A program made the translations under genes and the position numbers. A stretch of 64,000 nt of DNA from Glandiceps talaboti (taxonomy: Eukaryota; Hemichordata; Enteropneusta; Spengelidae), in the NCBI RefSeq assembly GCF_964340395.1, contig NC_135550.1, forward strand, positions 22,018,176-22,082,175, written 5' to 3'. A model generated the notes under the pieces. That model was not told the DNA's origin. It was given only the letters and a program-made list of their open reading frames with translations, and did not search any database. Positions 37,236-51,900 of this stretch are shown in pieces (the first letter of the stretch is position 1; every line of letters starts with the position of its first letter).

Positions 37236-40019
37236 GTCAAAATTATGACTTATCAACTCTCATACTGGAGAGAAGAGACAAGATAAAGTAGTTCAGACTC
37301 CAACAAGTTTTGAGAGAACTGACATTTCAGGATTAAAACCATCATCTATTTTAGCTAATCTGTTCACACTTTTACTTACAACGTTCAGTTCATGAAAGTT
37401 ATCATGCTACCCCTGACTGCATCGCTACTCTGATTTCTAGTACTATATACATAGTTAACGCACTCTGACATCAATTGCCTTCTGTGACAATCGCAAGTTC
37501 TATGGTTCTTTCAATACTTTGTTGAACTTCTTGTAAAAAACAAATAACTGCCTCTCATACAAAGTATACAACATAGCAATGACAAATACACACATGGCAA
37601 GCAAGAAATAAAAGAAATTCACACATAAGTTCTTACTTTGTCAATTATTTATTCCTTACTTAAAAATTTATACAAATGAGAGCATGTAGATTGAAAAGCT
37701 GAGGGTAAGTAAACCTTACATTATTAGAAAATGAACCCGGCTAACACAGAATGGTATGCAGTAAATCTGGATAAGATTTCACTATTGTATAAAACCAGTT
37801 CATGAACACCCAACTACAACCTACTCTCTTGTGTTGCTCCCAAATTTGAGGGGAATAAAATAAGTGTAACAATAATAATATTTTATCAGCTGTGATAAAT
37901 AATTAAAACAATCAAAGTAACGGTTCTAGTTTATGATGATAACACATACTGTTTTTTTTCTTTCTTTCTTTCTGAAATCCCCACATACAGATGACAATTG
38001 GTATCATCTACATAGAGAGTGCTGGTTAAACTTACACCAAATAAAGAAAAAAACATACTTTGGTAATGCCTTGTAAAGTAGAATTCCAATATTTTGAATT
38101 GTTAACATACAAATTGGGTGAAAGTTGCACTTGGCATAAACATAATTAGAAATATAAATACTTTATACATGCAAAAATGAATTGAAATATTTTTTAGATA
38201 ATGACTTGAGTTCCCATGGTAACGGTTATTGCTACATACTCCAAAAGATTGTAAAAGTAAAATCCACCTTATTGCGCTAGCTACATTTTCATTCTAAGAA
38301 CAGAACAATTCTCTCGGCCTCAAACTGCAGTCCAAAATTTCATTGCATGAATTTTATACATTTGGTAATTTATTTTGGTTGCCTAAAAATTTATTAAAAT
38401 TGTGTATCAAAAATATTTAAATAAGTGACTGCAGTTTGGATTTTGTGAGGAGAAATCGGCGAAAGAGTTCTTGTATATAATGGGATGGTGTAAATGTCAA
38501 ACTGGATATTACATATGAAAGTCATAATGTACAAAAGTTTGATGATAGTCTGTGTGTTTGTGTAAGCCTGACTATATCACCCACCAGTGTTCATTTCAAA
38601 GAGTAAATGCACACATAAAATGTGATATTTGAATGAATTTATAAATTACTGTAAGTTCCATGATGTATTTTATAATATTTGAATTGATTTCATGTTTTGC
38701 TTAGATTACAGCACGGCAAAGGATTTGTAGTCTTGTGAAGTCAACTATGATAGAATTGTGAGTGTAAATCAATTTCAATAACTCCAGCAAATACATGTAC
38801 TATTCATATGGAATGACTTTACAGGATGAAAAACACGAAAGAAAAAAGTTTTACAGAACATGATTTGGAAACAAGAAATAGCATTTCATATCTAAATGTT
38901 CATATAATGAACATCGTATGTCATGGATTGGAAGTATCCATCCATCAATTCATTATTCATTCATTCATTCATCAATCCATTTAGCTATGACTTCTAACGC
39001 TAGTTTCGTCTTAACACGTCTAAAAGCTACAATAACTGGACACGTGGCAGGGACACACAAAGGGAAATAGCAGTCATCACTTTATCAGCACGTCAAGAAA
39101 TGGAACACTGAATGTAGAAAAAGATGCTGGCTGGATACAGATGTGATGGTTGTTTTTTGCATTGAAATACACCGCACTGTTGGATGTGTGTGAATGAGTG
39201 ATAAGGCCTTAATGTTACCAATATGTATGCCACATCTGGGAAATGAATTTGGTACGTTTTACTTTGAACTGAAAACTAGCATACTTAGAAATGCATTAAA
39301 GTAAGCAATGTGTCAAAGCAGGTATGCAGTGAGTCAATATCTTCTGTACTTTATAACTGAAGGCAAGTTTACACCTTGAATATTGTAGTCTGGTCAGGTT
39401 GAGTTGTTGATAGCAATGAGTGACGTGCTATCAAGAGAGAAACCAGCTCTCTCCTGGTAGATTTGAAGTGACATACTAGCAATATCAGCCTAGGGGCCAC
39501 TGGCATGTAACTACAAAGCTCTATGTATATGGATATCTAGTTAGAAACTACAAAACTACTTCCTTTTCTGCCGTAAAATATTGTGGAAGACTTGTGCAGC
39601 ATTCTGTACTGCCATTCAAGGCACATCATAATTGTTAGTAATAATAATATAATATTTTCTATCAAAATTACAATTATTGACTGCTATTTTCATAGGCACT
39701 TAAATCTACCACTGTATATTGTCTATAAAAGGTAAAAAAAAAATACTGCATCTAGGCTAAGAGTTGTCAACACTGGTGAAAAAAAGCTGATAGAAATACA
39801 GCACCATACCCAAATATAAATGGAGTAGAGCTTTCAATTTATACAACAATTGCATAATAGTATCACCAACTAGTTTGCAATGAAATATTTGAAGTCCTTT
39901 TGTCTATTCAGTATTGACAATATTAAGTACATGTTTGGTTCAGATTGAGTTTTTGTTTGGGATTTAACCCAACCACCAAATCCAACAGACAGGTTTTGAT
40001 TTAATTCAACCCAATGATA

Positions 40020-40201
40020 GGTATCCATGTGGGTTCCAACTGATGGGTTTGGGTTTAACACAACCATTATCACTGGTACCCACGTGGGTACCACTTGACG
40101 ATTTAGGGTTTAACTCAACCACATCACTGGTACCCTATGTGGGTGCCACTCCAAGGGTTTGGGATTAACTCAACCAAATTACTGGTACCCATGTGGGTTC
40201 C
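40020..40201 (-). repeat. 55-bp minisatellite derived from the PALS1 C-terminal codons
   Basis: Four units with 54-55-bp spacing, marked by GTGGGTTCC/GTGGGTACC-type cores at 40193, 40139, 40084 and 40029. The first unit overlaps the last coding exon (its minus strand encodes [11 protein letters not shown] and the stop). At least two downstream units still read PTWVPV and one still reads WLS then TAA. The array therefore grew from the real 3' end of the gene into its 3' UTR. Confidence 0.85.
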
Positions 40202-42286
40202 ATTTGTATCCTGGTGATTTCAGCATAGAGTTCAGAGAAAGCCCTTCCAAGGTCAGAGTTGATGAGAACATAGTCAAAATAATGACCATGTGTATCCTCC
40301 ATCTCACGGCCCTTTTCGATCATGTCTCGAAGCTCCTCATCCTGCAATATCAAATAAAGAAAAGACATTAAAGATAAGTATATTATTTGGTTTCAGCCTT
40401 CAAATTCAAAGATGTGCACAAAGCCTCATATACACAGCTATTTCACCACATAGACTGATCCTCATATACAGAAAGTTCCCCCACACAGTCTCCCTCATAT
40501 AAGACTGACCCTCATATACAGAAAGTTCCCCCACACAATCTCCCTCATATATATGCAGACAGTTCCCCACATAGAGAGACAGATTCATTCACACAAGCAA
40601 ATCTTCGCAGAGGCAGGTTCTTGCACGAAACAAGAAAGCATACAATGTCATCATCAAGGTGACACTGCAATCTGTATACAGATGGTATGTTTCATTTATA
40701 TCATAAAGTCACATATACCTACCTTAAGATTCTCTCCAGTTTGGGCTTTCATGTTTCGTAACCTATCCAATGATGGTGGCCTTACAAAGATGACGTATGG
40801 TTTCAAGTCTGAGTGTTTCAGAATTTTCAGTGCCTGTGAAGAAGAAATAACACAAAGTTGTTTATGTAATCTTCTTTAACAAGTATATCCAAGAAATTCT
40901 GCATGGGCAAGGTAACATCTCACAATAGCATACACAAACTGCACTTAATATATTCCCTAAAATCAACAAGAAATAACATTTTATGTAAACATAGCAGTGG
41001 TGAAAGTACTAGAAAAGTATTTCTTACCTGTGGGTGTAAATTGAGGACACATATTTTTCCTGAGTTCATGACATGTCTGATAGAGTCAAGACTGGTTCCA
41101 TAAATATTTTTCTCAAACTCTCCATTTTCCACAAATTTTCCGGTCAGGATGTCCTGTTCAAATCTTTGTTTGCTTATAAAATAGTAGTCCCTTCCATCTT
41201 CTTCACCAGACTTCTTTGACCTGCTTGTGTCTGAAAAAAACAATGACAAATAACGTCTTTGAAAAGACTACAAACCTTTTCTATCAATACTCCTAACTGG
41301 CTGCAGATTTAAATGTCAAGAGAAAGAGACATTGATGTGAGGACATAAATTTCTACACTACCGAAGTGTAGATGAAAATTGAAAATACTCTTGCTGGACA
41401 TGGTGGAAGTAACATTGAAGATGACTAGAATGCTACACAATGTGCATACATGTACTATATGCTGCAAACTTCTTCAAACAACTGAATCTGTACCATTAAT
41501 GAAATACAGTAAACACTGAAATTGACAATGAAACTATAAAGTAGTACATTGATGCTTCAATACTAATACATGGCAATCAGGATAATTACACAAAATCTAA
41601 GATATTTTTCTCAATTCACAGCAAGTCTGATAGCGTCCACAGTAGTTCCATGGGCTTTTCATTTTTTCACACACTCACAAAAAAAGAACAGTGACTTAGA
41701 TGCAGTCATTCAAAGTAATAGGTGTCTACAGAGACTAAGACATAATACATCTTACAGACCCTCACATGTTCCACCTATAGTGGGTCAAGACTACCTTATA
41801 AATCATGTAACGATAGCAATTACACTGTAGGTTGTAACTTACGTGGAATAGCAGCAGCAAATAACTGTGAGTTAGCGTCTATTAATCTCTGTCTTAATTC
41901 TTGTCTTCCAACATTGGTTGGTCCTATTAGTACAATAGGTCGTTTTCTGTTACCCCGTGGTTGATATAAGGCTACCTCCTCATAGGTTAAAATTTCTTCA
42001 ACATCATATTCTAAAATAAAGAATCACAAAGTATTACAATTTAAGTAAACACTGTGATAACTTCAAAATGGTATACACTGTTTCATATTGCTATATTCTG
42101 TCACACTAAGATATCTTACTAGTATGTGTGAGCTAGAAATGAAACAACACAGTGAATTGGTATATGACTGTCATTCAACTGCTTCAGGTAAGTATGCACA
42201 CATATATGCAGATTGACAGAGAGACAGCCAGACAGACAGCCAGATGGACCAACCAACCAACAAACAGATGGACGGACAGATGAATG

Positions 42287-42360
<74 letters not shown>

Positions 42361-45300
42361 TAACAATAAACACTTTTAGCTCTGGCATTTGATCCTAAAC
42401 AGTTCAAAGATTTATTGATATAACACCATACATGTGACTCACCTTCACTTTGGTTAGCATTGTACAATACTTTCTTCTTCTTCTTTTTCTTCCTTGCACA
42501 AAACCATCCTTTCTTCTTAGGTTCTTTGTCATCAACTAATGTGTGTTTCATGGCTTCACGTCTGACAAAGTGACAACAGTCAATAGTAAGTACATTTATA
42601 TACATACAGAGCTGAGATTGCACCAGGAATCTACTTCTTATATACTGTAAATCAATTAACTAAAGGCCAAGATTCATAGGAATAACTTGTAGAACATCAC
42701 ATGCCTTTTAGTTTTCACTTGGCTATAAAACAGTGAGGTACAATTATTGGTGTCATTTCCTACAACTGTCTACATCACACCTGAGTTTTGTCACCATAAA
42801 AGCCTTTTTTTTTTCAAACGTTCAGATCAGATATACTGACTAAGCGCTAAGATACGAGCAGGTCACAATGACTCCTTATGACTGAGGACTATATAGAAAG
42901 GATGCAAGTAGCTCAAAGTATTTCAAATGATACTTTAAGTTACTGCTATGTAAACTACCACTTATAATACATATCACTTACTGTTGTCTGAAGTGTTTAC
43001 TGGGTATAAGTCCAGCCAGTGTTTGGTCATCTTCCCCCTCCCTGTATGCCTGCCACCAGTTGGCATCATCTTGGTTGATAACGTGAAGTATATCACCTTT
43101 CTGGAAAGACAGTCCTAGTTCACGACATGGTATGTACATGTCATCCTCTGGATCATAGTCGAAATTAGCTCTGATGTGGACCTGTAAATGATGGGTGATG
43201 TTGACATTTTAGTAAATGTACAAGAAACTGGTGAGAATGTAACATTTCTTGACACACTGCAGTCATTTCAAAGTTTGTAGAGATTACAAGTACTGGTTTC
43301 CATGGCTTTAGTAGCTGATTTTACTTCACTTGTTGAATTGTACCCAAAACTGGATGAGATACTTGATTTGATATTCAGTTTAATGCTGCTGCTAGTACTG
43401 GTCTGCAAGTTGTACCTTCAAAATAACTCACCATCTGACATCATCATACCTAATCAACCAAAGTTGAGATATCATGTTCTCTAGTAACCTTAGTATGACC
43501 TTGACATTTGACAAGTAATACTTACAATAGCACTATCTTTGATGGGTTGCTTGACTTCTCTGCATGGTATGAGTAAGAATGTAAGTGTTCCTGTCAGGGT
43601 TGCCTGAAATACACACATATCAAAATGTTAGACAAACCACAAGAACACTTATAGAAATTTCTCTGAGGTATAAAATGTATGTAAACCTAAACTTACTTAT
43701 GTTCGTTCTGAATCACAATAACTAGGGGAGACTACAATGTCCTGATGTGTGTTCCTATCCCCTGTTCTAAATCTGTAGACTTATTACAGAAGTGCTTCAA
43801 CAATGTGTAACACAAGGTAGGGCTATATGGATGTATCTATCATACAACACTATCCCAAATACTGTTACAAATTCTAACACAGCTTTAATTGATACGTTGA
43901 TACTTTGATCTGATAGTAACGTGAATACTTCAATGTACATCATTTATTTTACATACACAATTTTAACTAAGTGTTTCATAATTTGATCCTCTCATTCACC
44001 TGATTATGACATACTATTGTAATAATATCCCACACAGCCCTTCTCTTTAAATCCAATATTTTCTACTGTACATAAATACAACAACTTACCATCAAATCAC
44101 AGACATCATCCACTGACTTTCCTTTCATGTCATAGCCATTAATTTCTAGTAGTTCATCCCCTTCATGTAATAGTCCACTTTTATCTGCTGCACCCCCTCG
44201 TACAATTCTACCTATGATAACAGAATCACCTTCCCTCCTCACTGTAGCACCCTGTAAATAACAAAAGGTTTTTAATAACACTGCCTACACAGTTCCCATC
44301 TCATTCTTTTTTCAGTATTTCCACCACAGCCATGCTGTCAGTCAGTTTCTACTGTCTTACAAAGATCAAGTCAATTTACTACCTAGTATTTATTATATTT
44401 TCAGTACAGGAGTGCTAGTATCTTTCTTTTTATCAATCTTTAGGAGCATTTCATTCTAAATCATAATATACTGTTTTGTCCTGGTTCACCTAGCCTACAT
44501 AAATTCCACAATCATTCATTTGAAATGTATGTGAAAGTTATTATGCTTTCTGTATCAGCATACCAACACAAGTAAAACACATACTGATCTCTATGGTATT
44601 GATATTGGCATACAGAATATCATTATTACTACTGTGGTTTTACACACAGTTCACACCATACATATGGGATGGAAGCACTCAAAGACTGCCTATGACAGTC
44701 ATAGTGAACTCTGTCTCATTACTGCAACATATTAGGTGTCAGCTGACCTGCTTTCAATGAACTCTGACCTGATTCTTGGTGTATGCACTGAGTTAACATT
44801 TGACTATGTTTAATTTAAAGCTTTATATATATATCCTACCATTAAATTACATACATTATTACTACTACCAATACATTGACAATTTATTGTTTTATAACTT
44901 AGCCTCTGAAATACTAATAAATACTGCTAACCCAGCAAACTCACAGCATTTATAATACCTTTGATAACGAGCAAGAATGAACTGTGGACTGACAGACAGC
45001 AGAAAAAGAATTACTACATCTTTGTAATCATGATGATGATTTGGGTGGATAGAGATAGCGTTAGACCCATTAAATTCAACTCAATTTGTGGCATATAACA
45101 TTAAACTTGATGAAGTACACATAGTTCTTGATTTCAATCTTAATCCTCTTTCTACAAGGAGGGTATTTATACACAAGTTGGGAAAAAAACAGGATTGAAC
45201 TTTTCAGGCATTGTGATAGATCCACTCACAGGCACAAAATTGTAATAATGAGCCACAAAATTTATAATGCTCCACAAAATTCATCTCATATAGAAAACAC

Positions 45301-48300
45301 TTGTACTTAAAGTTACAATATTAAATGTTTTGACTTACCAGGGGCTCAGCAGTTTTATCAATTCGGACAATTTTGACTGAGTCTTCCTCTGTGAATTGTG
45401 ACGCCCTGTCTAGTTGATCGTCCTCATCGTCTGCTGCTGGTACCCACCCATCTTGAGCTGCTATGGTGTCATGGGCCAAAACACATGCCTGGTGGAAGTA
45501 ATTTTCACAATCCAATGATCAGAAATATCTAGTCAGTTTTGTTTTAGCTAATACATAGTTGTGTATGTGTCCTGATAGTCTGGTGCATGGAGGTGTAAAT
45601 CGTAACGATACCATACAGGGACTAGACTAGTGTCCTGAAGAGTCTTAGTAATGGTACTAGGTAAACTATACCTAAGTTTTAAAAGCACTGTGGTATTATC
45701 TAGTGTACAATTCACAGTACATCAACAAAGAATTACTCTAACATAGAAAACTGAGTACAACTTACTTCAAAATCGATGTTTCTGAAAATTTGTTTGAGTT
45801 CCTCACTTTCTCTGACATGAACTTCTCGAAGAATTCCTTTCACCTTGTGTGGAAAAAAAAAAGAAAAAGATAAATTTTCAAATTTTCTGAAAGTGTTTAA
45901 TTTAGTGTTGATGCAAACCATTGGAATACATGTATACAAGTTCTCACTGCAGGATTACAAAAAAATACCATTGCTGGATATAAACAAATAATGTTACCAA
46001 TTACAGAAAGTATGGCATGTGAAAAAAATGGCAAATATGAAATAGCATACCTTTACATTATTTAACTATGTCAATGGCATTGTTTGTGAACATATAACAA
46101 ACTATAACACAAATATTTAACTGGAACTCTATATTTTCTTTCAAACAGTCATTTATTTGTTGACATTATCCTATGTGTAGTAGTAATGGCACCTACCTCA
46201 GTTATAAGGTATTGTGTGTTATGTATTACAGGTGTGACAGGCACTTCTTGAGTGTGAACGTCTGTCATGGTATTATGCACACGGACTGCCTGTTGGAACT
46301 CATGGTCAGCAAATAAATTCTGTAGAAACCTAATATCCTCTGCATCCTGAGAACCTTTCATTGAAGACTTTAAATTATTCAACGTTGAGAATAATTTCTC
46401 TAGACCTGCAGAGTAATGTAAAGAGGAAGACAATTACATGGAGATACCAGTAGAATTCATCGGTGTTAGGTTCTATGAAGTTCATTCAACTCATTAATAT
46501 TGCAGCCATTCAATAGATACTTGCAATAACACAGACATCACATGCTATGTTGCATTATGAAGGCCATCGCTACCTACACCATGGTTTGTACTTTTTAAAT
46601 AATTGTTAACTGTTTGCTTTATAAGTTCCTGATATACAAGCATAAAAATAAAGAAAGGCATCTCACATTCTACAAAGAATTATACTGATTAAAACTAATA
46701 CATGTTGTAGATGAAATATTTTCAAACTGATGACTGATTTATATGCGAGAATAACTATGATATACATCTTTTTTTAATTTTCATTTTTTTGGTATAGAAA
46801 TATCAATCACTGAAACAACCAGAATTATATTGGCCTTAGTTTTGAACTAATCATAACTAAGAAAACCACTGCATTGTATCAATGGGTTTACAAAATCTAT
46901 CAAGTCATGAAGAATATGATTCATGAATAATAATACAAGTCAACATGAAAACTGACTGACACACCTTTCATACCTAAATTTTATACTAAACACTACATAT
47001 CACTGGTTTCTTTAACATCTTTCGATGACGATGTCAATATAACTATGACATAATATTTCAACAATTCAAGTCGGCATAAATTACTAAATTATGAAAATTA
47101 GATCAGACTATGAAAACTATGCATGGAATACGAATGAAAACTGCATTATAATACTTTTCATCTGTGTTGATTTTTCCCAAAAACATTTTTCTCCCATTTT
47201 TTATGTCATTAATTTCATTATTTGTTATTATAATTAGCACTTGTTGTTCTTTGGTTTATTCTGGGGTTTTTTCATTTTCCATTTTCACACAAAATGCATT
47301 TTAAAAATCAAGGGAAACAATTTCTTACTAGGATTTCAGAGTAGCAAATTCAAATCATTAATTTTTTTTTGTTACAGAATATAATTTGATAGCTGCAATA
47401 AAGTTGGAATGAATATTCCATATTTTAGAATAGTTAAACAGACCTATTAAGAAAATAATACCGGTAATGAAAAGTTAGATATTGGGGCTTGTAAAAATCA
47501 ATATTACACTGAATACAAATGACTTGAACTTACTGACTGTTGAGGGTTCAGGTGCACTTTCTACACTACCATCTGGTATTCCTCCTACTGCTTGTGGTTG
47601 TTGTTGTGGTGGTATCCTTACATCATTCTGGGGTCTTCCTACCATGTTCACATACAAAGCATTCCCCGCTGATGGAAAAGTCTGTGGCTGGACTCTCTGT
47701 TCGTCCATCTGGTTCCTTTTCTTGATGTTTCTATTGTCCTGATCCTTGGGCAAAGTAGCCTTGTGATGAATATCAGAGTCCGTATTATCGTAAGAAAAGA
47801 AGGGTGGCGGGTCCTTCATTCCACTGGCTGCGACAAAACTTGGTGGGCAATCAACCGGTAGTTCCCTTGGAACAAAATTGTCCATTTCAATATCCTGTGC
47901 ACTCATGGTTGGTTGATTATCTCCTTGTGTGATTTCTGGTTTATCTAGTGCACTGAAATCAGTGGGTGGTGCCTCATCAGTTGGCACTACTGTCTTTTCA
48001 AGTGCTACCTCACTTACAACTTGACTTCCTGGTGATGGTTTATATTTTCCTGTAATATTGACTTCAACGTCACTTTCTGACTCAATCTGTCCATTGACAC
48101 TACTACCACTACCGAGAGAACGATTATCACCAATTGCACTTGATTCAATGGCAGTACTTTGTATTCCAAGACTTGTCAAATCCAATTTGGAGTCTGGTTC
48201 AACTTTAGTGGCCTGGATCACAGGTTCAATGCCGGAATTATCACCATTAGGAGTAGCAGACAGTCCATTTATGTTATTGTTCCTCTGTTTATCATTCAAA

Positions 48301-48508
48301 ATATGTGCATAGATTTGGTTAGTTTCCACAATTCCATTCACTTCGGGGCCAATGATTTCACTGGGTCGTTCCAATGCTGGCATATTTGTCACATCAACAG
48401 GCTGAACTTTCTCCAAAGCAGACAGCTTAGCCAAGCGTTCCTTAGCCTGCTGTTCTACTGCTATGACGTAAGCCTCCTGTATGTTGTTTGGATCTGGACC
48501 ACTGGTGT
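40165..48508 (-). CDS. PALS1: PALS1/MPP5 polarity MAGUK (Stardust orthologue)
   Basis: PALS1 scaffolds the apical Crumbs complex, linking Crumbs, PATJ, Lin7 and Par6. Twelve exons: 48508-47534, 46405-46197, 45843-45766, 45488-45339, 44251-44090, 43603-43526, 43181-42982, 42561-42443, 42010-41843, 41230-41028, 40833-40723 and 40341-40165; 876 codons before the TAA, phases closed. Order, counted from exon 48508: a 325-residue disordered region with PRELPVDCP, like the Par6-binding ECR1 of human PALS1 (REMAVDCP); L27 pair (about 326-445, [12 protein letters not shown] on); PDZ (about 460-545, [16 protein letters not shown]); SH3 (about 552-620, [20 protein letters not shown]); basic hook with seven lysines; guanylate-kinase-like domain (about 675-870, [21 protein letters not shown]-loop degenerate as in MAGUKs), ending [11 protein letters not shown]. 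Human is 675 aa; the excess is the N-terminal region. An in-frame TGA at 48516-48518 sits just inside the upstream intron, so exon 48508 is entered by splicing. Confidence 0.95.
42280..42361. repeat. (CAGA)n microsatellite
   Basis: About 20 units in a PALS1 intron. Minus-strand frames over it (Ser-Val-Cys-Leu runs) are artefacts. Confidence 0.95.
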
Positions 48509-48782
48509 CTGTCAGTCAGATAAATCAACACAAAACACATTACATATTACAAAATAGAAAATATGTCTGTGACAAAATATTGACATATAATTGTAATATG
48601 ACAAAAATTAGCAATACCAATCTCTGCTGCCGCCCAACCCCCACCCCACCCCACCCCACTGACTTCCTCTATGGTTGCTAGTCTTATTACCTTTATCTTA
48701 TCACAATATACATAATACAGATGGGATTGATATTATGTATACTGAGTAAGAATGAATGCCATCAAATCTCAGTATGAAAATT

Positions 48783-48960
48783 GAAACAAACATTCACTCT
48801 TTCTTCATGAAACTTAAAACAAATTCTCCTTTTCTGCATGTAAATTAAAACAAACATTCACCCTTTCTACCTCACACTTGAAACAAACATCCACCCTTTC
48901 TACATGAAACTTGAAACAAACAATTCTCCTTTTCTGCATGTAAATTGAAACATTCTCACT
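48783..48960. repeat. 33-bp tandem repeat, about 5-6 units
   Basis: Units like GAAACAAACATTCACCCTTT then CTACCTCACACTT recur about every 33 bp (48783, 48816, 48848, 48881, 48913, 48946). Because 33 equals 11 codons, the minus frame shows an 11-residue repeat (CFKFHVERVDV), but it is intronic and unsupported as coding. Confidence 0.75.
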
Positions 48961-51900
48961 GTCCTTGTTGAAGTAGTCTGCTGCCTGGGGCAAAAAACCT
49001 TCTTCTATGCATACATGCATGGCATGACTGTTGAAATTGAAACACAACTAGGCATAACATATCAGTCACATTCCACTTTCACTCTCTATTAAACTGTCTT
49101 GATAAATTACTGACTACACAAAGTTTTATTAAACATCTCACTTCCATACTCAGCTACTCACAACACAAACAACCTTAATCAACAGAAATATAAGGAAAGA
49201 AAAATATTCTTCATTTCAGCGTTTACAACTTGTAACCTTTGACTCCTTTGACAATTTACTACAACCTCAATTCTATATTTTAGTAGTGATAAGTGTATAA
49301 ATACACAACTGAGAAGCAAATCACATGCCACAGTTGAAATATCTAATATTGAGAATAATAGTTTGTGAATAATCAAGATTCATAGTACAACAGTTTTGTT
49401 AACCTTCTCTAGTTTGAACTTCAACACTACAAAAGAAACAGAGCACAAATCAGCTTCTACAAACTCACAGAGAGATATATGGTTATATTTATAGCACTGA
49501 TTACAACAACAAATTTTTTTGTCTGCACAAAGTTGTTAAGATTAGCAATACAAAGATAGCCATGTAATGTATGCAGAGAGCACTTTGTTTTTTCTATAGA
49601 GTAAATACATGGGTATATAACTAAAATAACAATCCATTCTAATGAACAGACTATGGATACAGATTACTGAGTACACATCCAGACTCATTGAGTATTTACC
49701 ATCATATAACGAAATTGACTTTGCTGCTCAATTTTAATAGTTATATATCAGAAGTATGGTAACATTGGGTGTTGAAGGAAAAAACAGATCAACACAGACA
49801 AACTACAACATTATCAGGCTTCTAGAGTTCCAACAGCAAAATAACATATTTCTTTTCTTCTTCTTTTTTGAATCATGGCAAATACATCTGCTCCAAAATT
49901 ATATTTTGAGTTGTCTTTCAGCAGTGTTTTCTTTCTGGAAGATGGTGACCTTTCAAAGGTCAGGTCAATACTCCAGAATAGACGATAAATTATTGTGACA
50001 TTCCAGACTTCTAAGATTTCTTGATAAACAACACAGGCTAAAGCAATGTACAGTCAGTGTTCAGTTAGGATAAATGTCTGATATCAAATAAGTAATGTCT
50101 CACAAATAACACCCAATTTCCTGTAGCTGCCATGGTCAAAAGAACATAGATAAGAATATTCTAAACATGTGTTTCTGTACCAACTGAGACCTTCTTCAAA
50201 ATTTACACGCACCTGAACTTCATTATAATTTGATTATCTCTCCATAAAAATACTCTTTTAATATGTCATGGCAATTATAATCTAAACTAAACTTAAATAT
50301 TAAATATAACAGAACAAGTTCAAATCAAAACTAGGAGTTAAAAAAAGAAGAAAATTGTTTAGTATTTCAAATGCCTACTCCTCATGGCCGACAGACTTGC
50401 ATAGAGATGATACAGTGTAATTTGATAGGTTGGAGACATGCTAACTGACGTGTGTAACAGACAGGGTATATGAACAAAACATAGTCTATATCGTTAACAA
50501 ACAAGATATCACATGGTTTCTACATATGTAATGATCTGAACGAAAAAAGTGAACTCCCTTCTCACTAGCAACTGCACGTAAAATGACTTCAGGCTTTCAC
50601 TACTTATTATACACCAGTTCACTGAAAAATACTGATCTTTCAACTCTCACAAGACTACAGAAAAACAAACAGCGCCTGGAAATGATAACAGTTATCCCAG
50701 GAAAAACTAATTAAGAAGTAATTAAACAATCAGATTACTAGACTAGACTGTAGTAGGAATGGCAAACAGATAAAAGGAAAAGGAAAGTTAAAGAGAAAGT
50801 AAATTATTGTTGACATGACGTAAGTTATATAAATGCCTCCCAGCTGATGAAATCATATAAACAAATGACACTACACAAAGACAATAATAGTAAAGTCGTT
50901 TAAAAAATGAAATATGTGAAAATTGCACCTTGTAAATTCTCGACTGACCTTTGCCCTGCGACTGACAAGTGTTAGTATCTCTAGTTTAATAAACCTTGTA
51001 CATGCCCTTGTTGGTGGTATAGCAAGTGTTTATTGTAAAGTCAGTCTAGCAGCATAACAACTTGTCTCACCATGGAATTCAGGTTTACAATTGCTATGAT
51101 TTAGTCTGTCATGTTTATGTAGCATTGGAAAAAAAATGTGTGAAAGTTCACACTAAACCTACAACACTTTTTCAAGATCTTATAGTATACTCTGTGAGAC
51201 CTACTCACAACTAATAAGAAGCCTTGAAAACCTAGATAGCTTCAACTGTGAAATCAGCATACCATAGTGTTTTTCATCATGAAGTGATGATAATGCATGA
51301 CTTTTTTTCTCTGATTTGTTCTTCCAGACTGATCTAGGTAATAATACATACAATTGACAATTTACAGGGATACGAAGCTGTTTGATTTGACTCAGACCTT
51401 TCTTAGCAGGTTTAGCAGAACTGGCAATAAGGGCAGCATAAAGTGGTGAGACACTACTGAAGCATGGCCGAGTTTTTTGACTGTTACAACTACCCTAGTA
51501 TCATATTACCACACTGTCCAAGACCATCCTGTACTGTGTACTGGATAGAAGAACCACTCATCAAGGCTACAGCAAAATGAATAAAAAAAGGACTTTACCT
51601 CATATACATGGCTAACAGTTGTAGTTATCCAGCTTTACACACAAAGGACAGTGAAGGAATTCCCAGTATATTAGAGAAGCCATGTTCAAGTGAGAAAGGC
51701 ACAGGGAGGGGCCTGGCAGAACACAGACTTGAGGCTTCTCATAAAACACTTATCAACTGAGATGTCATGAAGTGATTAAAATATACCAACTGACCTCAAT
51801 ACAACGCAACATACTTCACATAACTCCCCTGCTCACAGTGGTAACACTTGTAAAACGGTTCCCTCCTCCTCGCCACATGCGGGTACAAAATTTGGACAAC

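Larger units (their letters stand above)
34848..40019. other. Convergent 3' flanks of TTL and PALS1
   Basis: No coding exon is seen. A plus-strand AATAAA at 36654-36659, followed closely by a second ATAAAAT, is a candidate TTL signal and would give a 3' UTR of about 1.8 kb. Minus-strand AATAAA at 38369-38374 and 37648-37653 are candidates for PALS1. Short frames in this stretch (for example 35854-36367 minus) lack any family signature. Confidence 0.4.

Noticed and set aside
39870-40094. Minus frame containing PTWVPV repeats, considered as an extra PALS1 C-terminal exon
   Set aside because: It lies after the PALS1 stop and is explained by the 55-bp minisatellite copied from the last exon.
42119-42388. 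Long Cys-Leu-Ser-Val minus frame
   Set aside because: Translation of the CAGA microsatellite inside a PALS1 intron.
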